Origin: Burkholderia sp. Ac-20365
GTDB taxonomy: Bacteria > Pseudomonadota > Gammaproteobacteria > Burkholderiales > Burkholderiaceae
DNA: 64,000 nt
Assembly (NCBI RefSeq): GCF_017104715.1
Contig: NZ_JAAGPI010000006.1
Coordinates: 248,001-312,000 of the forward strand
Reading direction: 5' to 3'
Shown here one piece after another: positions 36,301-44,719 of the stretch. Position numbers and translations under genes: made by a program. Below the pieces are notes generated by a model, which saw only the letters and a program-made list of their open reading frames with translations, was not told the DNA's origin and did no database searches. Numbering within the stretch: the first letter of the stretch is position 1; the number at the start of each line of letters is the position of its first letter.

Positions 36301-36375
36301 CGCCGCGGGATCACGCTTTATTCTGTTGGTCAAACGCTGACGTCGAACGGAAATCCGTTGGCGTCTTCCCAACAA

Positions 36376-36433
36376 CGCGGCATTGCCGGGTCCGTCGGAC
36401 TTTCCACGCAATGCCGCGATATTCCTTTTTTTT
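36376..36433 (+). terminator. Strong rho-independent terminator
   Basis: CGCGGCATTGC (36376-36386) and GCAATGCCGCG (36408-36418) form a perfect 11-pair stem, followed by a run of T from about 36426. It ends transcription of the lipoprotein gene that stops at 36300. The rest of 36301-36711 shows no gene. Confidence 0.85.
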
Positions 36434-36711
36434 CAACAACCTGACAGTGCGCGCCGATCAGACCGTGCATTCATGGCATAGCCTGTGCATCTAAAGGCGC
36501 GGGCACAACGACGGCCGGTTCGGCGCTAACGCCACGGCGTCAGCAGCATTGATCCATTTCCCCGAGAAAGTGTTGTTCGTTTGAGCCTCTTTGGCAGCGT
36601 ACCCGGCAACGTGTCGTATACCGGCGCTGCACATCGTCCCTGCAATCCTGAACCTGACGCAACACGCAACCCGTGTGTGCGAAGGTGTTCATTTGTTTAA
36701 TTGGAGTCCTT

Positions 36712-36993
36712 ATGAAATCGAAGCTCATCGTCACTGTTCTCGTCGCAAGCTCCGCTGCACTGGCTGCCCCTGCTTTCGCAAGCGGTTACGGACCGGCGCC
36801 TTACTATCGTCCCGACGTCGGCGCGCCCGCTTCTCAGGCGGGTCAGACCGCGCAGACACTCGCAGCGGAAGCCGCGCAGGCCAGTGCCGCGGAAGAGATG
36901 CGCATGGGTGTCGGCGGTGATGAAACCATGACCACGCAGTCGGGCCGCCGTATGCCGGTCGATCGTCCCGATCCGGTCTATCGCGGAAGCTGA
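36712..36993 (+). CDS. Small secreted protein with signal peptide
   Basis: This is a 93-residue precursor with a clear signal peptide (KSKLIVTVLVASSAALAAPAFA, cleavage after AFA near residue 23). The mature part is small and polar, starting SGYGPAPYYRPD, with an alanine/glutamine-rich helix (45-65) and a C-terminal RRMPVDRPDPVY. GGAG lies before ATG 36712. It resembles the many short periplasmic proteins of Burkholderia-type genomes (some annotated DUF4148), but the match is not strong enough to assign that family. The gene converges with the CHASE2 gene, overlapping its end by 16 bases. Confidence 0.75.
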   Translation: MKSKLIVTVLVASSAALAAPAFASGYGPAPYYRPDVGAPASQAGQTAQTLAAEAAQASAAEEMRMGVGGDETMTTQSGRRMPVDRPDPVYRGS

Positions 36994-38456
36994 TCGGCGG
37001 AACGCGAAGCGCTGGCTCGCCGGCGCTTCGCCTCGCGTCGTGTTTGTACGCTGAGGTCCAGCAAGGCGGTGGAGAAGAAGCACCCCATCACCGCAGACAG
37101 AATGATGAAGATCGACGCGGCGTCGACCAGCAGGCCGAAGTACCAGAACAGCAGCAAAGATCCTGCGAATAGCAGCAGATTCAGCACCACGCCAAGCACC
37201 GCCGATGCCTTCGGCACAGCGCGCACGAATGCCGCAAGCCGCGAATCGGTGTGCGGCAGATACCAGATGATCAGAAGGCCGAACGCGAGCACGAAAGTCG
37301 TTTCAGCCCATTTGAGCCAGACGGGCCGAAGCAGAAAACGCCCGTCGAAAATGGTCTCGATGATCTGCGCCTGGATTTCGATACCCGGCACCGTCTCGCC
37401 CAGCGTGGTCGTGCGCATGTCGGTGAGACCCGTCCCCGTCAGTCCGACCAGCACCAGCTTGTTGCGAAAGCGTTCAGGATCGACCTGTCCTTGCAGCACG
37501 TCGCGAGCGGACACATAGCGATTCTGGGTCGCGCGTATCGACGCGAAATGCAGCCAGATATCGCCGTCGGGTTGCGTGGGCACCTGCACGTCGGCGACAC
37601 CGACCGACTGCACACCTGCGGAATTGGCATACACGTCGACGGCCGCAGACCCGGTCACGACGCGCAGCATTTCGACCGGCATGCACGGCACGAGCTTGTC
37701 GCCGAGACCGAGTATCAGCGGGATGCGCCGGACCGTACCTTGCTCGAGCGCGACATTGAGCATTGCCTGGCCATGCGCGGCCGCCTGCAGTTCGGGCAGG
37801 CTCGCGAGCACGTAGTGGTAGCGCTTCACCCTGTTCAACGGATCGACGCCATGCACGAGAATCGGCGCGCTGCGCAGATCGGTGCTGGTGTCGAACGCGG
37901 CGTGATCGACGGCGGCCGCGCCGAGTATCGATGGCGACGCGCCCAATGCATTCGCCAGAATGGTTTCGTGGCTCGGCAGCGCGCGCAGGCCCGCCGCGAG
38001 CGTGGCGGCCGAGGCGGGCAGATTGTCGGCCACCTTGTCGGGCGAGGTCTGGTCGGCTTCGGGCATGTAGAGGTCGAGGCCGATCGCGAGCGGCTTGCGC
38101 GCCGCAATCGCATCGACGAGGCTGGCCAGCCGGTTGCGCGGCCACGGCCACTGGCCGACGGCAGCAAGCGTCTTGTCGTCGATTGCGACGATGGTCACGG
38201 GCTGCGACGCGGGAACGCGCGGAAAACGCCGCTGATAGTGATCGAACAGCAATTGCCGCGCGGTGCCGAACGAGTCGGGCAGGAAGTCGTCGAGCTTGTC
38301 GAAAAGCGGCGGGCGCGGCATGCTGCCGGGCCATTCGCTATACAGGTTCGCGAGGCTCAGGCCGAGCAGCACCGCGAGCGCGACGGGTCGGCCCTGTCCC
38401 GCTCTCATCAGCTTCAGAAAAAACACCATCCATGAGTAGTCGCGAAAGCGTTTCAT
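36978..38456 (-). CDS. CHASE2-domain membrane protein without output domain
   Basis: The protein has 492 residues. An N-terminal helix (about 25-40) leads to a large periplasmic CHASE2 sensor domain (about 55-390, with VTIVAIDDKTLAAVGQWPWPR as the hallmark start and DMRTTTLGETVPGIEIQA near its end). Three closely spaced helices (about 395-470) are followed by only about 25 basic cytoplasmic residues. CHASE2 usually feeds a cyclase, kinase or GGDEF domain; none is present, so it may signal through a partner. It is the last gene of a FecR-OmpA-CHASE2 operon, a combination seen elsewhere in beta-proteobacteria. Its stop overlaps the convergent small secreted-protein gene. Confidence 0.88.
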   Translation of the reverse strand: MKRFRDYSWMVFFLKLMRAGQGRPVALAVLLGLSLANLYSEWPGSMPRPPLFDKLDDFLPDSFGTARQLLFDHYQRRFPRVPASQPVTIVAIDDKTLAAVGQWPWPRNRLASLVDAIAARKPLAIGLDLYMPEADQTSPDKVADNLPASAATLAAGLRALPSHETILANALGASPSILGAAAVDHAAFDTSTDLRSAPILVHGVDPLNRVKRYHYVLASLPELQAAAHGQAMLNVALEQGTVRRIPLILGLGDKLVPCMPVEMLRVVTGSAAVDVYANSAGVQSVGVADVQVPTQPDGDIWLHFASIRATQNRYVSARDVLQGQVDPERFRNKLVLVGLTGTGLTDMRTTTLGETVPGIEIQAQIIETIFDGRFLLRPVWLKWAETTFVLAFGLLIIWYLPHTDSRLAAFVRAVPKASAVLGVVLNLLLFAGSLLLFWYFGLLVDAASIFIILSAVMGCFFSTALLDLSVQTRREAKRRRASASRSADQLPR

Positions 38457-38509
38457 GTCGGCGACGGCGGATCAGTGCCGTTTACAGGCACGGTGACAAA
38501 TCACGCGTA

Positions 38510-39127
38510 TCACTGGATTGTAATGACGACGCGCCGGTTCATCTGGTTAGGGACGCCGTCCGCCGTGTGCACGACCGGTTCGCGCTTGCCGCGCGCCGCC
38601 GTTTCGATTTCCTTCGCCGGGATGCCGGCCTTGATCAGAAAACGCGCGACCGTCTGTGCGCGCTGCATCGACAGCTTGTCGTCGTATTCCTGCGAGCCGG
38701 CGAGGTCGGTGTGCCCGACCACGGTGAGGTGCGGCGCGGGCCACGTCGCGAGCGCCGCTTTCATTTGCTGGACAGTGGCGTTCGACTGCGGCGCGAGTTC
38801 CGTCGCCGAGTCGAACAGGAAGTTGATCGTGAAGGTCATCGGGCGCGGCGGGCGCGCGGCGAGCACTTCGCCGTAGCGGGTTTCGACGTTGGCCTGGTTG
38901 CCCGCCGTTTGCTCGATATCGCCGCCTTTGCTCACTTCGGCCGTCGCGTAGGGTTTATCGATGACCTGAGTCTTGTTGCCGCTGTGCACGATGACCGCGC
39001 CGACGGTGCCGTCGGGATCGGGCAGCAGCGTGATCTTGTCGGGTGTCGAGCGGCATGCCGACATCAGTGCCAGCGCCGCGCACAGCGCGCTCCATCTGAG
39101 TGCCGGGCGCCGCATCGCGGCCTTCAA
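38510..39127 (-). CDS. OmpA-family peptidoglycan-binding lipoprotein
   Basis: This 205-residue lipoprotein has a signal ending LMSAC (lipobox Cys near residue 25). The C-terminal half is an OmpA-like domain: FLFDSATELAP, VVGHTDLAGSQEYDDKLSMQ and RRVVITIQ are the usual landmarks for meso-diaminopimelate binding. It would tether the outer membrane to peptidoglycan. The start is TTG at 39127, overlapping the FecR stop as TTGA and preceded by GGGGAG; ATG 39115 is the alternative, but TTG gives a better signal peptide and coupling. It lies between fecR-like and CHASE2 genes in one reverse operon. Confidence 0.86.
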   Translation of the reverse strand: MKAAMRRPALRWSALCAALALMSACRSTPDKITLLPDPDGTVGAVIVHSGNKTQVIDKPYATAEVSKGGDIEQTAGNQANVETRYGEVLAARPPRPMTFTINFLFDSATELAPQSNATVQQMKAALATWPAPHLTVVGHTDLAGSQEYDDKLSMQRAQTVARFLIKAGIPAKEIETAARGKREPVVHTADGVPNQMNRRVVITIQ

Positions 39128-39588
39128 CGCGTGTTCTCCCCGTCGCCGACTTCGATGATGAATTCGGTGCCGCGCACGCCGAGCGTCGTGGTCGGCGTAC
39201 TGAAGCGCACGGCTTCGGGGTGCGCTTTCGCCAGCTTGCCGTCGACGACGGCGAGCGAGCCGCGCCGGATGGTGGCATCGAGCGTGCCGTCGTGCGTGGT
39301 CGTGTTGAAGGCGAACTGGTTGAGTTCCAGCACGGTGCTGGAGCCTTCGGAGAGCAGCGTGTTGTCGCGCAGCGTGATGCCGACGGAAGACGCGGGGCCG
39401 GTGACGATACGGTCGCTGCTGAATACTTCGCTGCCGACGACCGCATCCACATGCTGCGCGGCGCGCTCGATATGCACCGAGCCCTTGACCGTCTTGACGA
39501 CACCAATCGATTCCGCCGCGCACGCGTCGATGGCGGGCAGGCACCCGCAGGCGAAAACCAGTGCATATCGGGCGGCTTGCTGGCGCAT
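39124..39588 (-). CDS. FecR-domain exported protein
   Basis: This 154-residue protein has a signal peptide (RQQAARYALVFACGCLPAIDACA) followed by a FecR domain: IGVVKTVKGSVHIER, then DRIVTGPASSVGITLRDN and TTLGVRGTEFIIEV. The domain forms a beta-rich module found in periplasmic sensor-regulators and structural proteins. Unlike FecR of iron-uptake systems, there is no cytoplasmic part or membrane helix beyond the signal, so it is not an anti-sigma factor. The start at ATG 39588 is chosen because a terminator sits just upstream at 39626-39661 and would lie inside a longer gene. It heads the FecR-OmpA-CHASE2 operon. Confidence 0.83.
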   Translation of the reverse strand: MRQQAARYALVFACGCLPAIDACAAESIGVVKTVKGSVHIERAAQHVDAVVGSEVFSSDRIVTGPASSVGITLRDNTLLSEGSSTVLELNQFAFNTTTHDGTLDATIRRGSLAVVDGKLAKAHPEAVRFSTPTTTLGVRGTEFIIEVGDGENTR

Positions 39589-39625
39589 GGAGGGCGACCG
39601 TGTTGGCGGTTGAGCGACGCGCGGC

Positions 39626-39661
39626 AAAACGAAAAGGCCGCGCCGGGAAAGCCGGCGCGGC
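39626..39661 (-). terminator. Rho-independent terminator after the bicupin dioxygenase gene
   Basis: On the reverse strand a perfect ten-pair stem GCCGCGCCGG / CCGGCGCGGC with a five-base loop is followed by CTTTTCGTTTT. It ends the dioxygenase transcript and separates it from the FecR operon. Confidence 0.85.
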
Positions 39662-39774
39662 TGCGTGGTAATCCGTAAGAAGATAGCGTGTCGCGTTGAT
39701 TCGTTCAGTGCGCTAGCGCGCATTTCGCGCTATTTTCCGTGGGCCTTCTGGCAAAAGACTTGCAGTGTGGTTCA

Positions 39775-40722
39775 TCAACGGGCAAAGCGGATATCCAGCG
39801 AACGCAGGTACGTTTGCAAGCCCGCATCCTGCAACGGAATCACATAAGCCACGTCGTCGGATTCGTTGAAATGCGCGTGCCAGTATCCCGGCGGCGTCAC
39901 GAAGGCCATGCCCGGCGTCCAGTCGACGCGCACGGGATCGACGATATTGCCTTGCGCGTCCACTTCCGTGCCCACCAGCGTATAGACGCCCGGCTTGCAG
40001 TCGGGAATGAAATCGAGCGCGATCGACTGATGGCGATGCGGCTTCTGCGTGGTGTTCGGCGCGATGATGCCGAACATCGCCCACATCGAATGCGTGACGG
40101 TGCGCGTTTGCGGAAAGAGCCGGTTGCCGAGCAGCACGCTGATGCGGTTGCGCTGCGCCGCGCCCGGTGCCTGCGCGACTTTCTCCAGTTCGGCTTTCGC
40201 GCGCGCCGCGGGGTAAAGCGTCGGCTTGAAGCGTGCACGCGACACGTCGACACCCAGATAGGCGAGCAGCGGGCCGTCGTTGACGTAATACAGGCGCGCG
40301 GTCGAATCGGCGGCCAGCAGCGCCTGCGCGCCGCCCGGCAATGAGAAGAAATCGCCCTGCGCGAAACGGAAAGCCGTGCCTCTCTGCGTGACCGACCCGG
40401 AGCCATCCAGCACATAGAAAACTTGCGACGTCGCCTGCGGATGAACCGTCAGCGATTCGCCCGCAACGATGCGCAGGAAATGCGCCATCAGACCAGGGCC
40501 CGTTGCCGGATAGTCGCAGCCGAGTTCGGACGACAGATCGAGCGGCACCATGCGCGTCGGCCCGCTGTCGTACAGCGAAGCGGGAAACGTGCGATACGGC
40601 ACGCGTGAAATCAGCTTCGCGCCGATGGGATTGGCCGACGACGTGTATTCGAAGTACTCGGCGTCGAGTGTCACGGCCTGATCGTCGAATTGCAGCGTCG
40701 ATGGTGCGGTTTTGTCCAGCAT
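39775..40722 (-). CDS. Bicupin protein, gentisate-dioxygenase-like
   Basis: This 315-residue protein has two cupin barrels. The first (about 70-160) includes HPQATSQVFYVLDGSG and FAQGDFFSLPGG, with most metal-binding histidines missing. The second (about 200-300) has KPHRHQSIALDFI and PPGYWHAHFNESDD, giving a complete His/His/Glu-like site candidate. The layout resembles gentisate 1,2-dioxygenase and related ring-cleaving cupins, which use Fe(II), but overall length and motif spacing differ from true gentisate enzymes, so the substrate is open. AGGA precedes ATG 40722. It is divergent from a LysR gene at 40961, the usual arrangement for a regulator and its target, with a LysR-type palindrome between them. 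Confidence 0.75.
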   Translation of the reverse strand: MLDKTAPSTLQFDDQAVTLDAEYFEYTSSANPIGAKLISRVPYRTFPASLYDSGPTRMVPLDLSSELGCDYPATGPGLMAHFLRIVAGESLTVHPQATSQVFYVLDGSGSVTQRGTAFRFAQGDFFSLPGGAQALLAADSTARLYYVNDGPLLAYLGVDVSRARFKPTLYPAARAKAELEKVAQAPGAAQRNRISVLLGNRLFPQTRTVTHSMWAMFGIIAPNTTQKPHRHQSIALDFIPDCKPGVYTLVGTEVDAQGNIVDPVRVDWTPGMAFVTPPGYWHAHFNESDDVAYVIPLQDAGLQTYLRSLDIRFAR

Positions 40723-40833
40723 GATCGTGTTCCTGAATGAGAGTGAAGCGCTTCTCGCGCGGGAAGCGTCGCTGCAGGCGGCTGTTTGCCAACGGGTCCT
40801 GATGCAACGGCGTTGACTCAACTATAAGAACGC

Positions 40834-40851
40834 GATTCGTGTGACAGAATC
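40834..40851. promoter_or_regulatory. LysR-type operator candidate
   Basis: GATTCGTGTGACAGAATC is a GATTC-N8-GAATC inverted repeat containing the T-N11-A core of LysR-binding boxes. It lies between the divergent dioxygenase and LysR genes, about 110 bases upstream of each start, where an autoregulating LysR activator would bind. Confidence 0.55.
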
Positions 40852-40960
40852 ACTCGAACCCGAAATCAGCTTTGCAGAAAAGGGATAACTGCGGGGATCA
40901 CTGCGGACGAGGCGTTGCAATACACTGAGTCCGGCTTCTCACTCGGAACGCGGCATACAC

Positions 40961-41887
40961 ATGGATTATTTCTCTGCCATACGTGCATTTCTTTTTGCTG
41001 CCGAATTGGGGAGCTTCAGCAAGGCGGCCAATCGCATCGATGTAAAGACGTCGACGGTATCGCGCTACGTGAGCGAACTCGAACGCGATCTCGGCATTGC
41101 GTTATTTAATCGCTCGACGCGTGGACTCGTGCTGACGGAAGGCGGGCGCGTGTTCCGCGAACACGCTGTCGTCGTGATCCGGACGCTGGACGATGCGCGC
41201 GAGATCACGTCGTCGTTGAACACGTCGCCGCGCGGGCTGTTGCGCGTGACGATGCCGCGCTCGTTCGGCGTCAGACACGTGATACGGCATCTGCCCGAGT
41301 TCATGGACCGCTATCCGAAGATCGACGTCGATGCCGTAATGACCGACGACACGATCAACGTGATCGACTCGGGCATCGATCTCGCGATCCGCATCGGCGT
41401 GTTGCCTGATTCGCAATTGATGGCGCGTCAACTCGCGGTGCAGCGGCGCATCGTGTGCGCAAGCCCAGCGTATGTCGCACAGCATGGCGAGCCCGCCGCG
41501 CCGGACGATCTCGCCACCCACGCGGCGCTGCGCTCGCCGCTCGCCGCCGATGACCGCTGGCTCTTCTTCGATCGCGCACGCCGTGGAAAGTCCGCGGAAA
41601 CAGCGGTGCAACTGCAAGGCCGGTTACGTGTCGATGACGTCGAAGCCTTGATCGCGCTGGCGGTTGCGGGGCGCGGCATCGCTTTGTTGCCGACGTGGGC
41701 GGTCGGCTCCGCGCTGCGCGAGGGCAAGCTCGTGCATCTGCTGCCCGAATGGGAAGTTCAGCCGACGCGCGCCGCGCCTGCGATATGGGCCGTGTATCCG
41801 CGCAAGAAAACCGTGTCGTCGAAGGTGCGCGCCTTTATCGATTTCTATACGGCTGCGTTCAACCAGAACGGCTATTGGGAGCGTTGA
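40961..41887 (+). CDS. LysR-family transcriptional regulator (first)
   Basis: This 308-residue LysR-type regulator has the N-terminal winged HTH (DYFSAIRAFLFAAELGSFSKAANRIDVKTS... to about residue 62, with RSTRGLVLTEGG) and a periplasmic-binding-protein-like effector domain from about 90. It is divergent from the bicupin dioxygenase gene and shares with it a short region holding a T-N11-A palindrome, so it probably activates that gene in answer to an aromatic or acidic inducer. The HTH subgroup looks like the aromatic/solute group that acts on neighbouring oxidoreductases, but the inducer cannot be read from the sequence. Confidence 0.9.
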   Translation: MDYFSAIRAFLFAAELGSFSKAANRIDVKTSTVSRYVSELERDLGIALFNRSTRGLVLTEGGRVFREHAVVVIRTLDDAREITSSLNTSPRGLLRVTMPRSFGVRHVIRHLPEFMDRYPKIDVDAVMTDDTINVIDSGIDLAIRIGVLPDSQLMARQLAVQRRIVCASPAYVAQHGEPAAPDDLATHAALRSPLAADDRWLFFDRARRGKSAETAVQLQGRLRVDDVEALIALAVAGRGIALLPTWAVGSALREGKLVHLLPEWEVQPTRAAPAIWAVYPRKKTVSSKVRAFIDFYTAAFNQNGYWER

Positions 41888-41909
41888 ACCCGTTGCTACG
41901 CGTCAGCGC

Positions 41910-42863
41910 TCACGCGTCCGCGTGTGCCTGTTTCATCTCCCGCAGATTCGCTACCGAAGCGTTCAGCATCTGCGGAATCTCGTCGCGCAGAAATTCGACG
42001 AAAGTCTTGATCTTCGCGTCGATGTAGCGGCGCGACGTGTACAGCGCGTACGCCGTGAGCGGCTGCAAGTGATATTCGGGCAGCACGCGCGCCAGCGAGC
42101 CGTCGCGCAGCGCCGACACGGCCGTCGACATCGGCACCGCGCCGATGCCGATACCTTCCTTCAGCGCGACAGCCAGCCCGTCCGCCGAATTGATGCGAAA
42201 GCCGCCCGCGCGCAGGTGCACGGTCTCGGCGCCATCGGGGCCTTCGAGCAACCAGCGGTCGGTCGGATAAACGGGCGATACGAACTGATAGCACGCGTGC
42301 GCGGCCAGTTCGTGCACGTCGCGCGGCACACCGTGCTCGCGCAAATAGGAAGGCGCCGCGCACAGCACGCTATGCACGGTGCCGAGCCGTTGCGCGACGA
42401 GGCTCGAGTCGGGCAACTCGGCAACGCTCAACTGCACGCTCACGTCATACCCTTCGTCGATGATATCGGGCATATGCTGCGACAAGGTCAACTCGACCGA
42501 GACGGACGGATAGCGTTGCCGGTATCGAACGATTACGGGCGTCACATAGGTTTGACCGAAGCTCGACGTCGCATGCACGCGCAACTGGCCGGTGGGGACG
42601 ATCTGCGCATCGGCGGCTTCGGCTTCGGCCTGATCGACGACGGCGAGAATCTGCTCGCAGCGTAGCAGGTAACGATGTCCCGCTTCCGTCAGTACGACCC
42701 GGCGGGTGCTGCGGTTCAGCAGGCGCGTGCGCAGATAGGCTTCGAGTGCGGAGACGGCGCGCGATACGGCGGGCACCGTGATGTTCATGCGCTGTGCCGC
42801 GCCCGTAAAGCTGCCTTCCTCCGCTACGCGAGCGAAGATCCGCATGCTGGTGAGAGTATCCAC
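41910..42863 (-). CDS. LysR-family transcriptional regulator (second)
   Basis: This 317-residue LysR regulator has the HTH (MDTLTSMRIFARVAEEGSF; NRSTRRVVLTEAGHRYL) and an effector domain (LRVHATSSFGQTYVTPVI onward). The pattern matches the CrgA/DsdC-like subgroup common in Burkholderia. The gene converges with the first LysR gene (22 bases between stops) and lies just downstream of the MFS gene on the same strand, with about 95 bases between, so it may be transcribed with it. Regulation of that exporter is inferred from position only. Confidence 0.9.
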   Translation of the reverse strand: MDTLTSMRIFARVAEEGSFTGAAQRMNITVPAVSRAVSALEAYLRTRLLNRSTRRVVLTEAGHRYLLRCEQILAVVDQAEAEAADAQIVPTGQLRVHATSSFGQTYVTPVIVRYRQRYPSVSVELTLSQHMPDIIDEGYDVSVQLSVAELPDSSLVAQRLGTVHSVLCAAPSYLREHGVPRDVHELAAHACYQFVSPVYPTDRWLLEGPDGAETVHLRAGGFRINSADGLAVALKEGIGIGAVPMSTAVSALRDGSLARVLPEYHLQPLTAYALYTSRRYIDAKIKTFVEFLRDEIPQMLNASVANLREMKQAHADA

Positions 42864-42958
42864 TGGTCAAACGCTCCACAGTGCGCGTCGCGCACCTTCT
42901 TCAAGCTTGCGCACTGCGATTCGCAATCGATGTTGATGACGCTTCGCAGAATACGCGA

Positions 42959-44512
42959 TCAATCGATTTGGCGCTGGTAGAGCGCAAAGAGGCCGCCGCA
43001 CACGGCAATGCCGATCAGGAAATAAAAGCCGTCCAGCGCGCTCAGAAAACTTGCCTGCTGCGTGACGACGCGGCTGATTTCCACCAGCGCAAGGCCTTTC
43101 GATTCCGTCGCCGGATGCCCCATGCCTTCGAATGCCCGCATCAGCGCGTCGTACGAATTCTGGAAAGCGGGATTGAACGGATTCACGAATTCGCTCAGAC
43201 GCGTCTGGTGCAGCGCTTGCCGGTGCTGGTCGAGAATGATCATGGTGGCGGTCGAGAACGAGTAGGTCAGTTGCTTGACCATGTTCTTGAAGCGGTAGCC
43301 GTGGCTGAATTCGTCGATCGAAAAGATGCGGAACGCGAGATTGGCGACGGGCAATACGATGAATACGAGCAGCAGCCCGCGCAGAATGAGCGGCGGCAAG
43401 AGCCACGGCATGCTGACATCGGGCGAGAGGCTGACCATCCAGCCGCCGATCAGCGCCGCCATCAGAAAGCCGGGTGCAATCAGCCAGCGCTTGTGTTTGA
43501 CGAGCGGCGACACGCGGAAATAGACGAACGCAAAGGCGAGCGACGCGAACGACGTGAAGCCGACCAGCCGGCCCGCATTCTCGACGGGATAGCGAAGGCC
43601 GCCTTCCAGAAAGCGCGACACCAGATAGCTCATCGCGTTGCTGAGGTAATAGAACAGCACATACAGCGCGATACCCGTGCGGAACGTCCGCTCCCGCAAC
43701 GCGTGCAGCCGCACCAGCGGGTTCGGATGATGCCACTGATGCCACGCGAACCAGCCGAGCGCCAGCCACCCCGCCAGCGTCAAACCGATCAGCAGCGGCG
43801 AACTGCCGAACAGTTCGAAGCGCACCTGCTGCATCGCGATCTGCAATGCGCCCTGCGCGAACGCGAAGACGATATACGGCCAGAAGTGCGCGTCGCCGCG
43901 TGCTTCGCGTTGCAGCTTGCCGGTAGGCGGCACGACGAGCAGCACGAATACAGCGAGCACCAGGGCTGCGAGCATCGTGCAGGTAAAGAGCGCGCGCCAT
44001 TCGAGCAAGGCAAGCAGATAGCCGCCCGCCAGCGGTGCGAGCGCGCTTGCCAGCAGGATCATGCACAGGAACGCGCGCACGGCGGAAGGCCGGCGCTGCG
44101 GCGTGAAGCTCGTCTGGATGAGGATGCGGCACGCGCTCATCATCGGGCCGATGAAATAGCCCTGCGCGCCGCGCGCGAAAGCCAGTTCGACCGACGACTC
44201 GCACAGCGCCGCCGCCGCCGAGGCGGCCGCAAACAGCAGCAGGCTGCCGGCGATGTAGCGCCGGTAGCCGAGCCGCTCGACCCACCATTGCTGCTGGAGA
44301 ATGCCCAGCACGGACGCGACCGCATAGGCGCTCGACGCCCACACGAGTTCATCCGTCGACGCATTGATGCCGCCCGCAATGTAGCTGGTGAAGAACGAAA
44401 AGAGTGTGTTGTCGAAATACTCGAGGCCGGTGGCAAGCGCGATAGCCCACGGAAAGAGGTCCACGCGAAACTGCCTGGCGACAAGGGGCGTCTGTGCGGT
44501 CGAGGTCGACAT
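42959..44512 (-). CDS. MFS transporter, DHA2-like (second)
   Basis: This protein of about 517 residues has some 14 hydrophobic helices. The N-terminal region FPWAIALATGLEYFDNTLFS keeps the Asp in helix 1 common to drug/proton antiporters, but motif A between helices 2 and 3 is weak (WWVERLGYRRYI). The long extracytoplasmic loop near the C-terminus contains a conserved-looking HQTRLSEFVNPFNPAFQ stretch, which in DHA2 relatives that work with HlyD-type fusion proteins lies before helix 14. No fusion-protein gene is next to it. The start at ATG 44512 has no clear ribosome site. The substrate is unknown; the LysR gene immediately downstream may control it. Confidence 0.82.
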   Translation of the reverse strand: MSTSTAQTPLVARQFRVDLFPWAIALATGLEYFDNTLFSFFTSYIAGGINASTDELVWASSAYAVASVLGILQQQWWVERLGYRRYIAGSLLLFAAASAAAALCESSVELAFARGAQGYFIGPMMSACRILIQTSFTPQRRPSAVRAFLCMILLASALAPLAGGYLLALLEWRALFTCTMLAALVLAVFVLLVVPPTGKLQREARGDAHFWPYIVFAFAQGALQIAMQQVRFELFGSSPLLIGLTLAGWLALGWFAWHQWHHPNPLVRLHALRERTFRTGIALYVLFYYLSNAMSYLVSRFLEGGLRYPVENAGRLVGFTSFASLAFAFVYFRVSPLVKHKRWLIAPGFLMAALIGGWMVSLSPDVSMPWLLPPLILRGLLLVFIVLPVANLAFRIFSIDEFSHGYRFKNMVKQLTYSFSTATMIILDQHRQALHQTRLSEFVNPFNPAFQNSYDALMRAFEGMGHPATESKGLALVEISRVVTQQASFLSALDGFYFLIGIAVCGGLFALYQRQID

Positions 44513-44614
44513 GGCGATTACGTGCGAACGCTCGCCGCGACGTGGCGCGTGCAGGCGGGTGAGTCTTCGGTGGACATGCGGGACAAGCGGCAGCCTTCGA
44601 TCAGGATGGCTGGC

Positions 44615-44640
44615 ATTATACGTCAACGTGAACGTTCGCG
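44615..44640 (-). promoter_or_regulatory. Promoter/operator candidate for the second MFS gene
   Basis: On the reverse strand TATAAT occurs about 105 bases before the MFS start, preceded by the dyad-rich CGAACGTTCACGTTGACG. A clear -35 is not seen. The palindromic GAACGTTC next to a perfect -10 suggests a regulator-binding site overlapping the promoter. Confidence 0.4.
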
Positions 44641-44654
44641 TACAGGTTTGCTTA

Positions 44655-44674
44655 TGCCACGGTTTTCCGTGGCA
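44655..44674 (-). terminator. Stem-loop after nudC
   Basis: TGCCACGG-TTTT-CCGTGGCA is a perfect eight-pair stem with a four-base loop, 46 bases after the nudC stop on the reverse strand. No T-run follows in that direction, so it may be a transcript-stabilising hairpin rather than an intrinsic terminator. Confidence 0.4.
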
Positions 44675-44719
44675 CGACTGCTGGATCAGATCATGAAGGG
44701 CAACGCGAAGCGCGAGGGC

